DNA from: Stomorhina lunata
Lineage: Eukaryota > Arthropoda > Insecta > Diptera > Rhiniidae
DNA length: 64,000 nt
NCBI GenBank assembly: GCA_933228675.1
Contig: OW121744.1
Span: forward strand, 118,071,600 to 118,135,599
Direction: 5' to 3'
The position numbers and the translations under genes are program-made. The notes under the pieces were generated by a model, which was given only the letters and a program-made list of their open reading frames with translations, ran no database searches and was not told the origin of the DNA. The stretch's first letter is position 1; the number at the start of each line of letters is the position of its first letter. Below, one piece after another: positions 35,705 through 49,559 of the stretch.

Positions 35705-35945
35705 AACTCAAAAAAGAGGTCTACTAATTTTGGTTGAAATCCGTCGATTCATACGGGACTTACAATTAAATTCAACTTGATTAGAAAGTTACGCCTAAAT
35801 GACTGCAACACATTTTTGCTTAAATTATGAGTAACAATTTACATGACTTTTTCCAGGAAATTTTGAATTTTGTTGTGAATTTTTTTCGCTCAATCTAAAG
35901 AAGAAACTTTCATCATTCACATGGTTTTGCTGGGAGCACCATGAA
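35705..35945. repeat. Second copy of the 19-kb dispersed repeat
   Basis: It shares AAAAAAGAGGTCTACTAATT, GTTACGCCTAAATGACTGCA and CTCAATCTAAAGAAGAAACT with 19120-19750, in the same order and orientation but without the internal amplification. Confidence 0.7.
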
Positions 35946-38900
35946 AAACCGAGCCAACATAGTTTTTGTCCAAAGAAAAAAGAAAACACTGAATTTTGTT
36001 GATCTTATTTGATTTCCAGATATCTCCTAAACTATATACGAAATTAAGATATTTTCTTCTGTAGACTAAAAATTTAAGTAAATTGACATCAAGGTTAAAG
36101 CTGTGAAACTAAATTCGATGCATGAGCTACTGAGTTTGATGAAAAATTTCATCACTTTTCATTTTAGAACATTAAGCACATTTCAATACCTTTTTTCAAC
36201 ACATAATAAATTTCTTAAAAATAATTATTGATCCTTAATATCTAGACTCTCATCTATAAAACTGCATCATTAGATTTTTCAAATGGTTTTTTGCAGCAGA
36301 AATTTTAGTGATCACAGATTTTTGCTTAAATTGCTCTATCTTTTTTTAGTTTCTAAAAAAATAGCACTTTTATGTTTCATATAAAATAATCGCATTTTTA
36401 TATTTCTATATAAAAATTTTCCAAAAATTAGGTTTTAGCTTAAATTTTTAAAATTTTTTTAGTGATCACATTTTTGCTTATAGAAAAAAAAAAATTTTAA
36501 AATTTGGTTTTATTACGAATTTTAAAATTTTTGTTAATGATCATAAATTTTTGCCTAAATGGATCTATCTCCTTTACTTTCTAAGAAAATTGAAGTTTTA
36601 TATTCATATATATTAAAAATTAAAAATCTTTTAGGTTTTAGTAAAATTTCTAGCAAATTGTTTAGAGTATATCAAATAACAATTGCTGCCATCTTTCTTT
36701 ATAATCAATCGTTATAACCATATTTTAGTTTTTGTTAATATTAAATCCAAAAATTTCAATACAATTGATGAATCTATAAATGAAAAATTTAATGTTTAAT
36801 TCCTTGAATTTCAAATGCAGGCCAACAGATTGATTGATAAAATAATATGACCAGCAGTTAAGACAGCAATTTGGATACAATAATAGAGTCACTAGATTAA
36901 AAAATCACAATCTAAATAATATAAATAATAAATCAGTACAAGAGTTTTATATCTGTGGCTTGGTGCTTAAAGTTCCAATGTTAAAAAAATCGTTTTGAGA
37001 AAATTTGATTTCAAGTTTTTATTTTCCATGTAAGTTCATAGAAATATTTCTCAGAAAAACCCTTATAAATCTAATCTGAGTTAAGTTAGAGTTAAGCTGT
37101 TGAAGCCAAATAAAAGAGGGTAAAGAAGTGAATTTAATGCAATGATTAACTCAAAATAGCAACAAATTGACATTGGCCCTTTTAGCACCAAGCCATAGAT
37201 ATATTACTATTATAGTTAAGAAATATTGTATTGTATCTTGTAAATTAATAACATAGCCAGTTATTACTTTCCATTTTTTACTATGTTGAAACTATGTGAC
37301 CGCACATATATAAATATAATTTAAGTTTATCATATCATCTTAACGATATTAAAGATTAAGACTCTTTGAATGTATTTCTTTACAAAAATCAAGGCTTATC
37401 AATTGAATAGTTGGTCCTGTTATTTGCAACATTTATTTAAATACTTTAAGTATGTATGTGCTGTTGTTGTTGTTGTTGCGTTATTCGTATTTATATTTAA
37501 GTGTATTTATAGTTCAATCTAGATTTAATATGATTGCATTTAACATATCGATTGATTGGTATGTTTCGTTTATAACATATTTACATATGTATAAGTACAA
37601 CCATCCATCCATCCATCTATACATCGATTTATTCATTCATTCTTCAATTCATGTGCATAAAGATATTTGCTTTGTACAATTGTATGTTTATATTGTAAAT
37701 ATAACTTTTATATAAGTATATAAATGTGTATATGCATATAAGAAATATATATTTGTATATTTATTCATTTGTCAGTTTGTATATGTATATAATAAGAACA
37801 TTACCATAAAGTTGGTAATGTTGGTTTTGCAAATAATTTCCTACGAAAATTGCCTTTTATACAAAAGACTTCGACATACATAAATACTAACAAAAACATT
37901 AAAATATTCAAAGAAGGATATGAATACTTGTATTTACTATATGCACATTTAAACTAAAGAAGTATGAAAAGTTATTTAATACAAATTATTGTACATTTTC
38001 TAAATATTAATGTTATACAACATTTTACTACTGCCTTTATATATCACTAACAGTAAAATTTTAATGTCTTTGTATTGAAACTGTTTATCGGCTTTTCTCT
38101 TTAAATGCAAATGATTGTGAATGTGTGTATGTATATGTGTGTGTTTGAGAGTAGTTATATTGACGTAACTATAATTGTTAATGTTTATGGTATTTGTAAC
38201 TGTTAAGTTTATGCTCTTAATGTCAATATAAATGTACTATAAGTATAAATATCCTTTTGTCTTTAAATCTGATTATATATGTTTGAGTGTGTGTGTGTGT
38301 GTATTTGAAGTGTTTAAATGCAACATATACAAAATGATTATGCATATATTTATTTCTACATATTTATCAACATTTAAAATTCGATTGATTGTTATAGATG
38401 GATTTGTCAAATGCACTTTATAATTTAAATAAAATTATGACATTATAAATGTTTGTGAATACTTGATGTGATACCTAAATAACTAAGTATTTGAGTGTAT
38501 AATAAATATATTTTAACTCACATTAATAATAACTTCCCATGAAGTTGTTTTAGCTGTACGATAACAAAAAGCTCCTTTAATGAAATTATGTAAATGTGTA
38601 TAAAGTTTTGCATGACTGACAACAAAAACGTATGATTGATTTTATAATTATAACAAATTGTTAAGCAATTGTAATACAAATGCAGTAAATAACAATTTAA
38701 TTAAAAAATCAATATATATTCTTAACATTTTTTTTAAATGGTTTAATTAAAAAAATACAATTTGCAATAATTAAATAACAAATGTGACAATAATGACCTG
38801 GATTATTCTAGATAAGTGATAAATTAAAGGGATTTAGTGGTTGTATACAAGAGATAATGCACAATTTTGTTCTTCACTGTTTGAGTTGTTTAATTATGTT

Positions 38901-39629
38901 ATGAAAATATTTTTAAGATTAAGCATAAAATTATGTAAATAAATTCGACTAATATAATAATATTGCATATCATTAGGCCAATGTATAAGCTTCAATTATT
39001 AATCATATTTAATAAATATATATACATATTTAAAAAAAAGTTGAAAAATAGGGTGTTCGTTTGAAAGTTAAAACTTTCAAATCTTTCTAAACATTTGTTA
39101 TAGTCAAACTATAAAATTATGATGGTAATTACTCATAGATTATAATACATCAAATTGTAAAAATGTAATTTTTGCATTAATTCTTTGAAAACTTTACATT
39201 TTCTCGAAACTTTTAATTTGCATAGCATACTTTTAGGCTTGTTTCTTGAAAAAGAAACACTTCGCACGGAAGTGTCCTGTGTGTTTGTGAGAAAGAAAAG
39301 AGTATGATTATATATATAATTATATCTCAAAAGGTTATTAATACCTACACAATCATAAGTGGAAATGGTTCACAAAGTTAATACCGATATTTAAAGTCAA
39401 AATATTCTTCAAGGCTTATATCTCTCAACATTTTCCTAATATCTATATTTATGATTAAAATTCTTATTTTGAATACAAAATGACAAACTTTAGATAAAAT
39501 AATAGATAATATTTACAAAACCCAGCCAAAATTGAAACTTAAAATATTTTCTACAGTTAATTGGCTAAAAATTAACACAATAAGCTCAAAGCAAGAGAAT
39601 TAAAATAAATAAGAATTCAATACCTAAAT
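35946..39629. other. AT-rich intergenic DNA, no gene seen
   Basis: About 3.7 kb. The segment 36300-36610 has three diverged copies of a phrase AGTGATCACA-TTTTTGCTTAAAT-TCTATCT. (GTT)n and (ATCC)n-like short repeats lie at 37460-37620. A motif copy GCATACTTTTAGG lies at 39223-39235. No coding region is supported. Confidence 0.4.
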
Positions 39630-39970
39630 CAAGGGTGCCCAAGCCCTATGCGCTTGGTACTCATTTGGTTTTGTAAAAGCTCGTAGCTATAGGATATGTG
39701 TTTCAGTACTCACACACGAAATACACAAAAAACTTTGTCTTATTATTATTTTTATTGTTCTTCATTGTATAAAAGCAAGTGAAAGGCAACATTACTTTCG
39801 TATATTTTGCTCGTAAACATTGGCAACAGGGATCATCAATGACGATTTTGTTTTTGTTGTACGTTTTATTTTCCTTTTAATGTTTACAACAAAAAATTTA
39901 GAATAAAAATTAGTTTTTCTTTAAATGTATTGGTATTTGCTCTTTCATAAGGAATTTTTGGGCAACCTTG
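39630..39970. mobile_element. 341-bp hAT-type MITE
   Basis: The left end CAAGGGTGCCCAA and right end TTGGGCAACCTTG are inverted repeats with one mismatch. The flanks ACCTAAAT (39622-39629) and ATCTAAAT (39971-39978) match at 7 of 8 positions, consistent with an aged 8-bp target duplication. There is no coding frame. The end sequence differs from the nested MITE at 34.3 kb, so it belongs to another hAT family. Confidence 0.8.
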
Positions 39971-40762
39971 ATCTAAATCATAAATAAATGTAAAATAAAA
40001 GAAATCGAAAAACTTTACAGCCACAAAAACCAATAACAACTTCACACCTTTTTCATATGCAGCAGCAACACATCAAAGTTTCGGCGTTGAAAAATATAAT
40101 ATTTTAGCTACAAAAATACTAAAACACCAATACTTACACATAGCAAACAAATACAAATAGACAAGCGAAAAACATGACTCAGTAGCTACAGCAGGACGAA
40201 TACAGGATGAGCAAAATATCAACGTAACCATTTATCTTCGAAAGGAAACCAATTGAAAGTCATTGATGTGTAAAATATATGTTTTTACCATGAACTTACA
40301 CTTTTCAGGTTTTAACTTTCTTCTCCTTAAAACTTTCTTTTATACAATATTTCTTTTTCATTTTGCCAAAAAAAAAATTAAGAAAACAGCTTTTTGTTGT
40401 TTTTCTATTTTCTAACGAAGATAAAGAAAATTTAAGCTGGGGATAAAGAAAATATTTTATTATTTTATTTGAGTTTTTGAAGAAAAAAGAATTTTTTATA
40501 AAATTGAATAATAAATGAAAAATATTGTTTTAAATTAATAAATAGTTTGAAATTTAAATTTTGTGAAAATATTTAACACTTCATATAAAATAGAATTTTA
40601 TGAAATATGAAGATTTTTAATTTAATTATTTTATTCAGTAAAAAAATGGTAAAGTTTCTATAATGATCTTTTCTATACAGAACAAAAGAAAATGAAATTG
40701 TGGAATTTTATGATTTTCGAAAAAGGTTTAAATTTAAGCACTTGCTCCTTTAGTGGAAGAAG

Positions 40763-40803
<41 letters not shown>

Positions 40804-41515
40804 GAAGCTTTTGTAAAAGTATAACAAATACTTGTGTCATTTTTTAAATTTCGATGATGAATATAAATTAAGTGGAAAAATACAACCTAAATATAAAATG
40901 TAACTAATACCAAAAAAGAATTGAAAAATGTTTAGAGTAATAATAACAATTCAAAAAATTTAGCACTTAAATGTTAATTATTTAGAAAGCCCTGAGAGTC
41001 TCAGAGGAAAAGAGCTAACCATTATTTCACTAACCACAAACAAACCTATTCAATTTTCTTATGATAAATACAGAAAATGAAAATCATTATTTAAACAGCA
41101 AAAAAGTAATTTTTCTAAAAAAAAAAATATGAACTAAATACTTATAAATATTTGTTGTAGCTATTAAGGCAATTGTTTGGTTTTGTTGTTAATGAAAATC
41201 TTTTGATAAGTTTTAGTACAAAAAAAAAAAAAAAAGAAAACAATTTATATTTCAGCAACAAACAATACCAATATTTATATAAAAACTGAATAATGTATGT
41301 CTGGAAAAAATCTCGGACTTTAGGAAAAACGAATTCATAAACAAAACTCAAACACATTCAAACAAACATATACACATAATATTTTCTGATACATAAATAT
41401 AAAAATATATCAAAGTACAAAAAAGTGATTAAGTCATTTGTTGTTAAAGCAACAAACTACCCAAAAAACATTTTTGTTCGACAATAATGGGAAAAAATTT
41501 TCTCAAACAAAATAG
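39971..41515. other. AT-rich intergenic DNA with a short (TA)n
   Basis: It contains a (TA)n tract of 38 bp at 40764-40801, bordered on both sides by AAGCTT. No gene is seen; the frame at 41142-41357 (minus) runs through a poly(A) tract. Confidence 0.45.
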
Positions 41516-43095
41516 AAAAATTATGTGGAAAAACTTTTGATAACAAAATTTCCGTGTAAAAATTTTCTAAAAAATTGTCTTTGCAAAAATTTTTGATAAA
41601 AAAATTTTCTATAGAAAAATTTTTAATAATAGAATATTTAATGGAAAAATTTTCTACAGAAACATTTTTTATTGAAAGATTTTTGATAAAAAAAATTTTC
41701 TATGGAAAAATTTTCTATAGAAAAACTTTTGATAAAAAAAATTTCTTTGAAAAATTTTTGATAAAAAAATTTTATTTAGAAAAATTTTTGATAAAGAAAA
41801 TTTTCTATAGAATATTTATTTTCTATATAATTTTTTTTTATTTAAATGTTTTCTATATACAATTTTTTTTATCAAAATTTTTTTTATATACAATTTTTTT
41901 ATCAAAAATGTTTCTATAGAAAATATTTTTTATCAAAAATGTTTCTATAGAAATTTTTTTTATTAAAAATATTTCTATAGAAAATTTTTTTTCTATAGAA
42001 AAATTTTTGATAAAAAAATTGTATATAGAAAAAATGTTGATAAAAAAATTTTCTATAGAAAATAAAAACATTTTGTATAGAAACATTTTTGATAAAAAAA
42101 CTTTCTATAGAAAAATTTTTGATAAAAAAATTGTATAAAGAAAAAATTTTTTATAGAAAAATTTTTCTATTAAAAATTTTTTTAGAAAATGTTTTTCTTC
42201 AAAAAGAAGTGTATTTGCATTTGATCCCAAACCTGTTACATTTATTTATTAATGTAACAGATCAATTTATTGATAAAAAGCCAAAAAATGTTTGCGGAGA
42301 AACCAAATTCCTCGACGCGTTTCGACGCAAACATTTTTTGGCTTTTTATCAATAAATTGATCTGTTACATTAATAAATAAATGTAACAGGTTTATGATCA
42401 AATACAAATACACTTCTTTTTGAATAATATTTACATCCCGACTAATTTGTTATTTTTTGATAAAATGTTTTTCTATAAAAAATATTTTTATCAACAATTT
42501 TTTAGAAAAATTTTTTTTATCAAAAATTTTTCTATAGAATATAAAAAAATTTTCTATAGAAACATTTTTGATAAAAAAATTTCTATAGAAGCATTTTTGA
42601 TTAAAAAATTTTCTATAGAAAAACTTTCGATAAAACAATTTTCTATAGAATATTTTTTTTCTATAGAAATTTTTTTTTATCAAAATCATGTTGATATACA
42701 TTTTATTTTATCAGAAATTTTTCTATAGGAATTTTTTTTTATCAAAAATGTTTCCATAGTAATTTTTTTTTTATTTTCTATAGAAAAATGTTTGATAAAA
42801 AATTCTCTATACAAAAATTTTTGTTTAGAAAATTTTCTAAAAAGTTTTGATAAAAATATTGTCTATAGAAACATTTTTCATAAAAATATTTTCTATAGAA
42901 AAATTTTGTTATAAAAAAATTTTCAATGTATAGAAAATTTTTTTATAAAAAATTTTTCTATAGAAAATTTTTCTATAGAAAATCTTTCTTATTTTTTATA
43001 AAATTTTCTATAGAAAATTTATTTTTTTTATAAAATTTTCTATAAAAAAGTTTGCTGTACAAAATTTTTTTATAAAAAAATTTTCTATAGAAAAT
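41516..43095. repeat. Satellite array F, degenerate, orientation-switching
   Basis: Imperfect units of about 30 bp combining TTTTTGATAAAAAAA with TTTTCTATAGAAAA. Orientation switches repeatedly: TTTTTGATAAAA at 41540-41815, TTTTATCAAAAA at 41860-41970, forward again at 42000-42170, inverted at 42480-42535, forward at 42550-42650, inverted at 42670-42765, then forward. A long foldback (42198-42424) interrupts it. Long frames on both strands (41575-41919, 42420-42728, 42450-42701) are repeat artefacts rich in Phe, Ile, Lys and Tyr. Confidence 0.9.
42198..42424. repeat. Foldback: 99-bp inverted arms, 29-bp spacer
   Basis: The left arm 42198-42296 and right arm 42326-42424 are inverted copies with only about two or three mismatches. 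Each arm contains a smaller palindrome CTGTTACATT / AATGTAACAG. The 29-bp spacer includes CGACGCG, which is unusually GC-rich here. No target duplication or transposase is evident. It may be a foldback transposon or a palindrome made during array rearrangement, and would form a strong hairpin or cruciform. Confidence 0.93.
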
Positions 43096-46000
43096 ATATG
43101 ATATTTAATAATATCAGACTTCTTGATTTAGTGGGTATCTTAATTTAAGTGTATGTAACTGTAATTTCTGAGTACTTATGTACGTGTGTGTGTTTGTATA
43201 AATATATCATATATGTGTTGGTTTTGGCTGTTTGTAACATAAATCTTCGTGCACTAGTATTCAGTAGTGGTCGAAATTCTATGGAGAGTAAAACCAGTTA
43301 TTTTATATACAGTTGAGACTCCTAGAGAGTTTGTGTTGGTTCAAAGGATTTGTTGCTTTTGTTGATGTAACTGCTTTTAAGAGCTTTTTTTCTTCTTAAA
43401 GTCCCACAAACACTCACACACTTGCAAACTCGTTGAGAAATATGAAAAAAATATCCTGCTTTATATACAATTTTCTTTATGAGAACAACAGAATTTGTAA
43501 TAACTTTGTTATAATAATTTGTAATGTTGGCTACTCGTCGTGGTGGTGGTTTTGTTGCTATTGCTGTTATAGTATTAAATATTCTAGCATGAAATTTTCA
43601 CTGGAACCTGCCATATAAATGGTGTTGCTATACTCCTGCTGTTTTTCTTTATGTGTAACTGCTTACAATTTGACCTAGTAAAGATTTATATGCAATTATG
43701 ATTTTGATTAAGTAAAAATCAAGTTTTTTTTCTGTTACTGTTTTCAGAATGTATTTATGTTTTTTTTTTTTGTATGATTTCAAACCTTGGCGATTTTCTT
43801 TAGTAAAACTTTTCTAATTTGGTGAAATTTATGAGTTAAGTTTTAGGTTTATGGGTTTTAAAAAAAGATAAAATAAAGAAGTATAAACAAATTAAACTTG
43901 AGTTATAGATTTGGATTGGAATTGAGTTTTGATTAAGATGGGTTCTGTTTTTTTCTTTTTAAGAAAAAGTTTTAAATTTTTGGATTTTTTTTAATAAATC
44001 GGTTCTGCTCTGAATGTGATTAATATTCATAAAAAAATATATACAACTTTTTCATTTTGTCATTAGAAAATGACACTATTTTCTAAAAATCGTTTTAATT
44101 TTTTCTTTATAATTTTTATGTATAAGTAGATAACTAAATATATAGGTATATAAATTTTAATAGACCATAAACTGCACTATAAATAAATACATTTGAAATT
44201 TATCACAAAAGCTATTAATTTGACAACGACTTTTATTATTTTTATGGCCACTCAACCACACAGACAAGCCAAATATGTATGTGTGTAACTTGTAAAGGAC
44301 TTCTGGCACAAATACTAATTGGGTTGACATTTAATTGCCATATTTTGGAAAGTTAATAGCTTTATTTAAAGATCCCTATATTTTCTTGCTGAAAAGGAAC
44401 ATGACATTATCTTTGCTGTTAAAATATGTTAATATTAGTAAAGAAATAAAAATATTGTAATAAATTTTACAGGTGCTTATAATTAGGTTGAAAACCTTGA
44501 AATTTTGTGTATAGAGAAGTTCAAACTAAATTTAAAAATTTTAAGTTTTCTTTAATATTTTATTAAATTTTTTATAACATATTCAATGTCTCAAAAAGAA
44601 AACTCGTAAAAATTTGCCCACATTTTTATATTTATGAATTTTTTAAGAAGTCTGGTGGATTTTGATTTTTTCAGTTATAAAAATTATGTTCTTATGCTAC
44701 TGCCCACTTGGGCATTCCTATATTTTTCCTGTCCTATTTAAAGCTTTAATCTGTATGTCTGTCTGTCTGTCCATCTGCTTCTTATATTTTATCTTGTTTA
44801 TTTCTCTTTTTCCTATAAATTGTTTCCTTCTAGACTAAGTAAGATGAATGTATATTTTTATAACATTTTATCTAGTCTTTAGTATTTATTTAAAGGCTTC
44901 TTTACTCGTTGGCTGTCAAATAAAATGTTTCATCTCTTCTTTTTTTTTTTTGAATTAACAAAGCAAAAGACTGAGTTGAGATACAAAATCTCAGAATTCA
45001 ATGGAAACTTAAATATTTTACCACCAAAATCATCAATATTTTGCTGACCCTTCTTTAAGTTAAGAATTGTGTAGCATATTTATGGGGTTTTTCTTATGGT
45101 TTTATCAAGAAAAATCTATAAGAAAACAAATATTTTATTAACTTTATTGATGTTTCTTTAGCTTTAACTAAATTAATAATTTTTTTGTGGTTTATTTAAG
45201 GTTGACATTTGTTTATTGGGGATAAATTTCTTTGGTTACTTAAGAGTTTTATTTATGTCATTTTACTGTAACCTCAAGAATAACCGAAGAAAAAGAATTG
45301 TTAAGTTAAGTACAGCTGAAATTTTGTAACCAGGAAATGCTCCTTGACCCATTTTTTGAACAATTTGTAACCATTATTTTCTTTGTCTTAAAAATACATT
45401 CTAAGATTTACAAGTAATTCAAGAATAGTTTCCATATATTTGATTTAATAAATAACTAAGTTCAGTATGGCTGATTCAATGACTAAATGTTTAATACTTA
45501 GATCTAGACTTATGACTTCACATAATCCAGCCACATTAACGACCTTATAATATCTTTTCATTTTTTATTCAATTTCATCCCTTCTTTCACCATAAAATAA
45601 AATTCATGCTATTTATTACTGTATTTTTCTTTAACATTTCCTATACATAAATACATACTTTTTTTAGACATACATTTTTGTTTCTTAAACGTCCATTTAG
45701 AGGGTTACACCAACAAAGTCATTGATCAAATTGTGATTTTATATAAAATTGAATTCAATAAGCTTCATTCATTCAATCAGTTTAAGTGTTAAAGATAGAT
45801 GATTTAGGAAAAAAGGATGGTAATTTAATAGAAAAAGGGACACTTTGTTAAAGCTTGTCCTTTAAGTAATTTATCAAATAATAAAAGGAAATTTAAAACA
45901 ATCAAAATACTTGAATCAAAAGAATGTAACATGAAACTTTTATTGATGTATTTGTGTGTAAATTAACTCATATACATATGTTTTACAGAACGTATAAGTG

Positions 46001-46777
46001 ATATTTTAATAATTACTTATTAATCATACGTTATCCCTTGCTAAGACTTCAATACAAACACTGTTTCTGATTTTTCAATTAAATTGATAATAATCGCAAT
46101 TTTTCTTGTTTCTGCCTTCCTTAATTTAAAGTAATTTATTTAATTCCTTAACAGAATGTTTAATTTATGTTAAGCCTATAAGCTTTGACTTCCCTTTATA
46201 TAAATACATATGCATTTCCGCCATTAACCATCCAAATATATATTTTTTTATTTGTAAGTAATCAGAATTTTTCGTTGTTAAAGTCACGTCCTTTTTGAAA
46301 TGTAAAGGGTTTTTTTCAATCAAAGTGATAATAAAAAGGGGTGCACATGTATACACAAATCCTACCTTTGTATAATTTCATTTACTCCTTTGTAATCCTT
46401 GTATTATTGAGGGAAGCGTAAATAAAGAAAAATAATAATAATAATAATTCTTCTTTAGAAATATTTTATAATGGCACTTAATTTGCCAAAGAAAGTATTT
46501 TTTTGAAGGCAACGATGACTGGCTTTATAATGTAAATTTTTAATAAATGTTAAACTTGTTGAATAAATGGAAATTTTGTATGTATTTAAAAATTGCAAAA
46601 TATTAAATGAAGTTTTGCAAACAGGGTTGGTTATAGAAATTGTTATGAAAATATAAATTTAAAAAATTACATATGAAAACGTTTTAAATGAAAATATTTA
46701 AAAAAATTTTATTATTAAGTTAAAAGTTTTTGTCTCTGCTAACTATTGTATAGAATTCGTTTAATTCAAAATTAATA
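43096..46777. other. AT-rich intergenic DNA, no gene seen
   Basis: About 3.7 kb of AT-rich DNA. The only notable spot is a short GTCTGTCTGTCTGTCC run near 44758-44772, reminiscent of the GACA tracts elsewhere. No coding region is supported. Confidence 0.4.
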
Positions 46778-48213
46778 TTATAGACTAGACATCATAGAAT
46801 TACATTATAAACTAGACTGAATTGAATAGACGTCATAGACTAGAGATTTTGTACTAGACAACATATACTAGACATTATATAATATATATCATAGACTAGA
46901 CATTTTAAACAAGACATTATAGACTAGACATAATAGACTAGACTTATCGAGTTGACATCATAGACTGGACATTATCGAATAGACATCAAAGGATACACAT
47001 CATAGGTTAGACATAATAGAGTAAACATCATTGACTTGACATCATAGACTAGACATCAGAGACTAGACATCTTACAATAGCAATCATAGAGTTGACATCA
47101 TAGACTAAACATCAAAGAATTAACATTATAGACTGTACGTCTAAGACGGAATATTATAGACTTGATATCATAGACTTGACATCATTGACTAGACATCATA
47201 GACTCGACATAATAAAATTACCATCATAGACTAGACATAGTAGAATAGCAATCATAGAGTAGACATCATAGACAAGACATCATAGAATTAACATTGTAGA
47301 CTATATGTCTTAGACGAGACATCATAGACTAGACATCATAGAATTAACATCATAGACTAGACATCATAGGCTAGAGATTATAGACTAGACATCATAGACC
47401 AGACATCATAGACTAGACATCATTGAATTAACATCATAAACTAGAGATTTAAGACTTTATTGAATAGACATCATAGAGTAAACATCATAGACTAGCCATT
47501 ATAGACTAGATATTATAGACTAGGCATTATAGACTAAACATTATAGACTAGACGTTGTATAATAGCAATCATAGACTAGATATCATAGAATTGACATTAT
47601 AGACTAGACGTCTTAGATGAGACATTATAGACTAGACATCATAGGCTAGACATCATAGACTGGACATCATTGACTAGACATCATATACTAGACATCGAAG
47701 AATAGCAATCATAGAGTACATATCATGGACTAGACAGCGTTTAATGGAAATCATAGAGTAGACATTATCGAAGAGATCGTAGACTAGATATGATTAACTA
47801 GACACCAAAAACTAAAGATCATAGACTAGACATGATAAACTGGAGATCACAGTCTTGATATTATAGACTAGACTTCATAGAACAAATATCATAATCTAGA
47901 CATCATAGACTGGGCATCGTAGAATTTACATCAAAGACTAGACATAATAAAATAACAATCGTAGAGTAGACATCATATACTAGATATGATTCACAAGATA
48001 TAATAGACTAGAGATCATAGACTAGACATCGTAGAATAGCAATCATAGAGTAGACATCAATACTAGATATCATAGACAAGACATTATGATAAGCATCATA
48101 GAATAGACAAAATTAACATCATAAACTAGACATCATAAAATAGCCATCATCAAGTCTTGTGTACATCATACAGATCATAGAGTAGACATCTTAGACTAGA
48201 CTTCATATACTTG
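46778..48213. repeat. 14-bp minisatellite, GACATCATAGACTA
   Basis: About 1.4 kb of imperfect tandem copies of GACATCATAGACTA, on the order of 100 units, with variants such as GACATTATAGACTA, AACATCATAGAATT and GCAATCATAGAGTA. Variants are interspersed rather than homogenised, unlike arrays A and B, so the array looks old or is built of short sub-blocks. No open frame runs through it. Confidence 0.93.
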
Positions 48214-49559
48214 ACCTATATTAGTATTTGTAAATTTGCAAGTTTTTTACAATCTTTAGTCTTCACAACATTAACACCTAATATTGAACACATACATACA
48301 TATACATTTATTATTGTATATGTGTCTTTAGTATATTTTTAAATTTACACCTTTTAATATAATTGAAAAAATTTATTAAATGCCATGAATTTTTCGCACA
48401 CCAACAAATATGTTTATTAATTTTCTCTTTAATGTCTTTTTTTTTTGTTAAACAAAACTGTTCGTCTTTATTTCCCGGATGTGTAATTCCTTCCTGCTGC
48501 TTGTCATTGTCTTGTATTCACTGCTGTTGTTTACTGCAGCTGTTGTAAGTTGACATGTTGGGTATTTAAACGTTTGTTTTTCTTTTCGTTTTTTCTCTGA
48601 AAATTTTATTAATATATGCAAAAATGTTTATATATGTTTATAAGTGTGTGTGTGAAGAAAGACATAAGTAAGTATGTATGGGTGCTTATTGTACATACAC
48701 ATGTTTTCTTTAGTATTATGTATGTATTTGTATTTTATATTTATTTATGTAAAAAATACTTTTATTTTTATGAATTTAAAACTGACAGCCCGCCTTTTGC
48801 CAGAGATACTTTCATAGGAAAATATTTTGTATTTGTTGTTGTTATAATTGTCGTTGTTGTTGTTACTTATACTGTAGTTTGTTTTGCAACAAACACACAA
48901 ATACAAATTTATGTGCATAAATAATGAATGACATTGAAAGTCTATTGTTGTTGTAGTTGTTGTTTAAACGTTTGTATATCTTTACATACGAAAACATTTG
49001 TATGTATTTATGAAAGGATTTGTGATTGATGTACATTATACATATGAGTATGATTGTATGTGGTTTTGGCACCATCATCAACTTTATGATGATGTGATAT
49101 TGTTGTGACGTTGTATGTAATAATATTAAGTGAAGTGATTTAAAATATATTTATATTTTCGTTATATACTTTTTATTTTTTTTAATTGAAGTTATTACAG
49201 CACAAAAAGCGAGAAAACGCACACATACAACAACTGAAGTGTGGAAATAAATCATAAATAAATGTGGTGCAACATTTTGCCAAAGTAATGTTCTTGAGCT
49301 GAAGGACGGGAAAAGGATTCAAGCAAGAATTTAATTTTTAATGTAAATAATTTTTTTTGGTAAAAAGAAATGTGAATTATTTTCTTCGCTTTGATTGAAA
49401 TTGTAGGGGGTGAATATATTTATAGGGTTTTAAGGCAGTGCAAACACTTTCGTTATTATTGAAAGAAGAAAATGTAAACGATATTTAAGAATATATTATG
49501 TAAATTCACTTTATTGAATGAAGGCAAAACTGTGGTATCAAATATATTTATATACATAC
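48214..49559. other. AT-rich intergenic DNA, no gene seen
   Basis: (GTT)n and TATGTATG-like microsatellite patches occur at 48640-48740, 48833-48865 and 48945-48963. Frames at 48363-48548, 48616-48924 and 48863-49081 have no domain. Confidence 0.4.

Noticed and set aside
41575..42728. Frames of 77-114 codons rich in Phe, Ile, Lys and Tyr on both strands
   Set aside because: They arise because the AT-rich satellite units lack stops in some frames; the same holds for 922-1131, 52487-52681 and 52675-52920.
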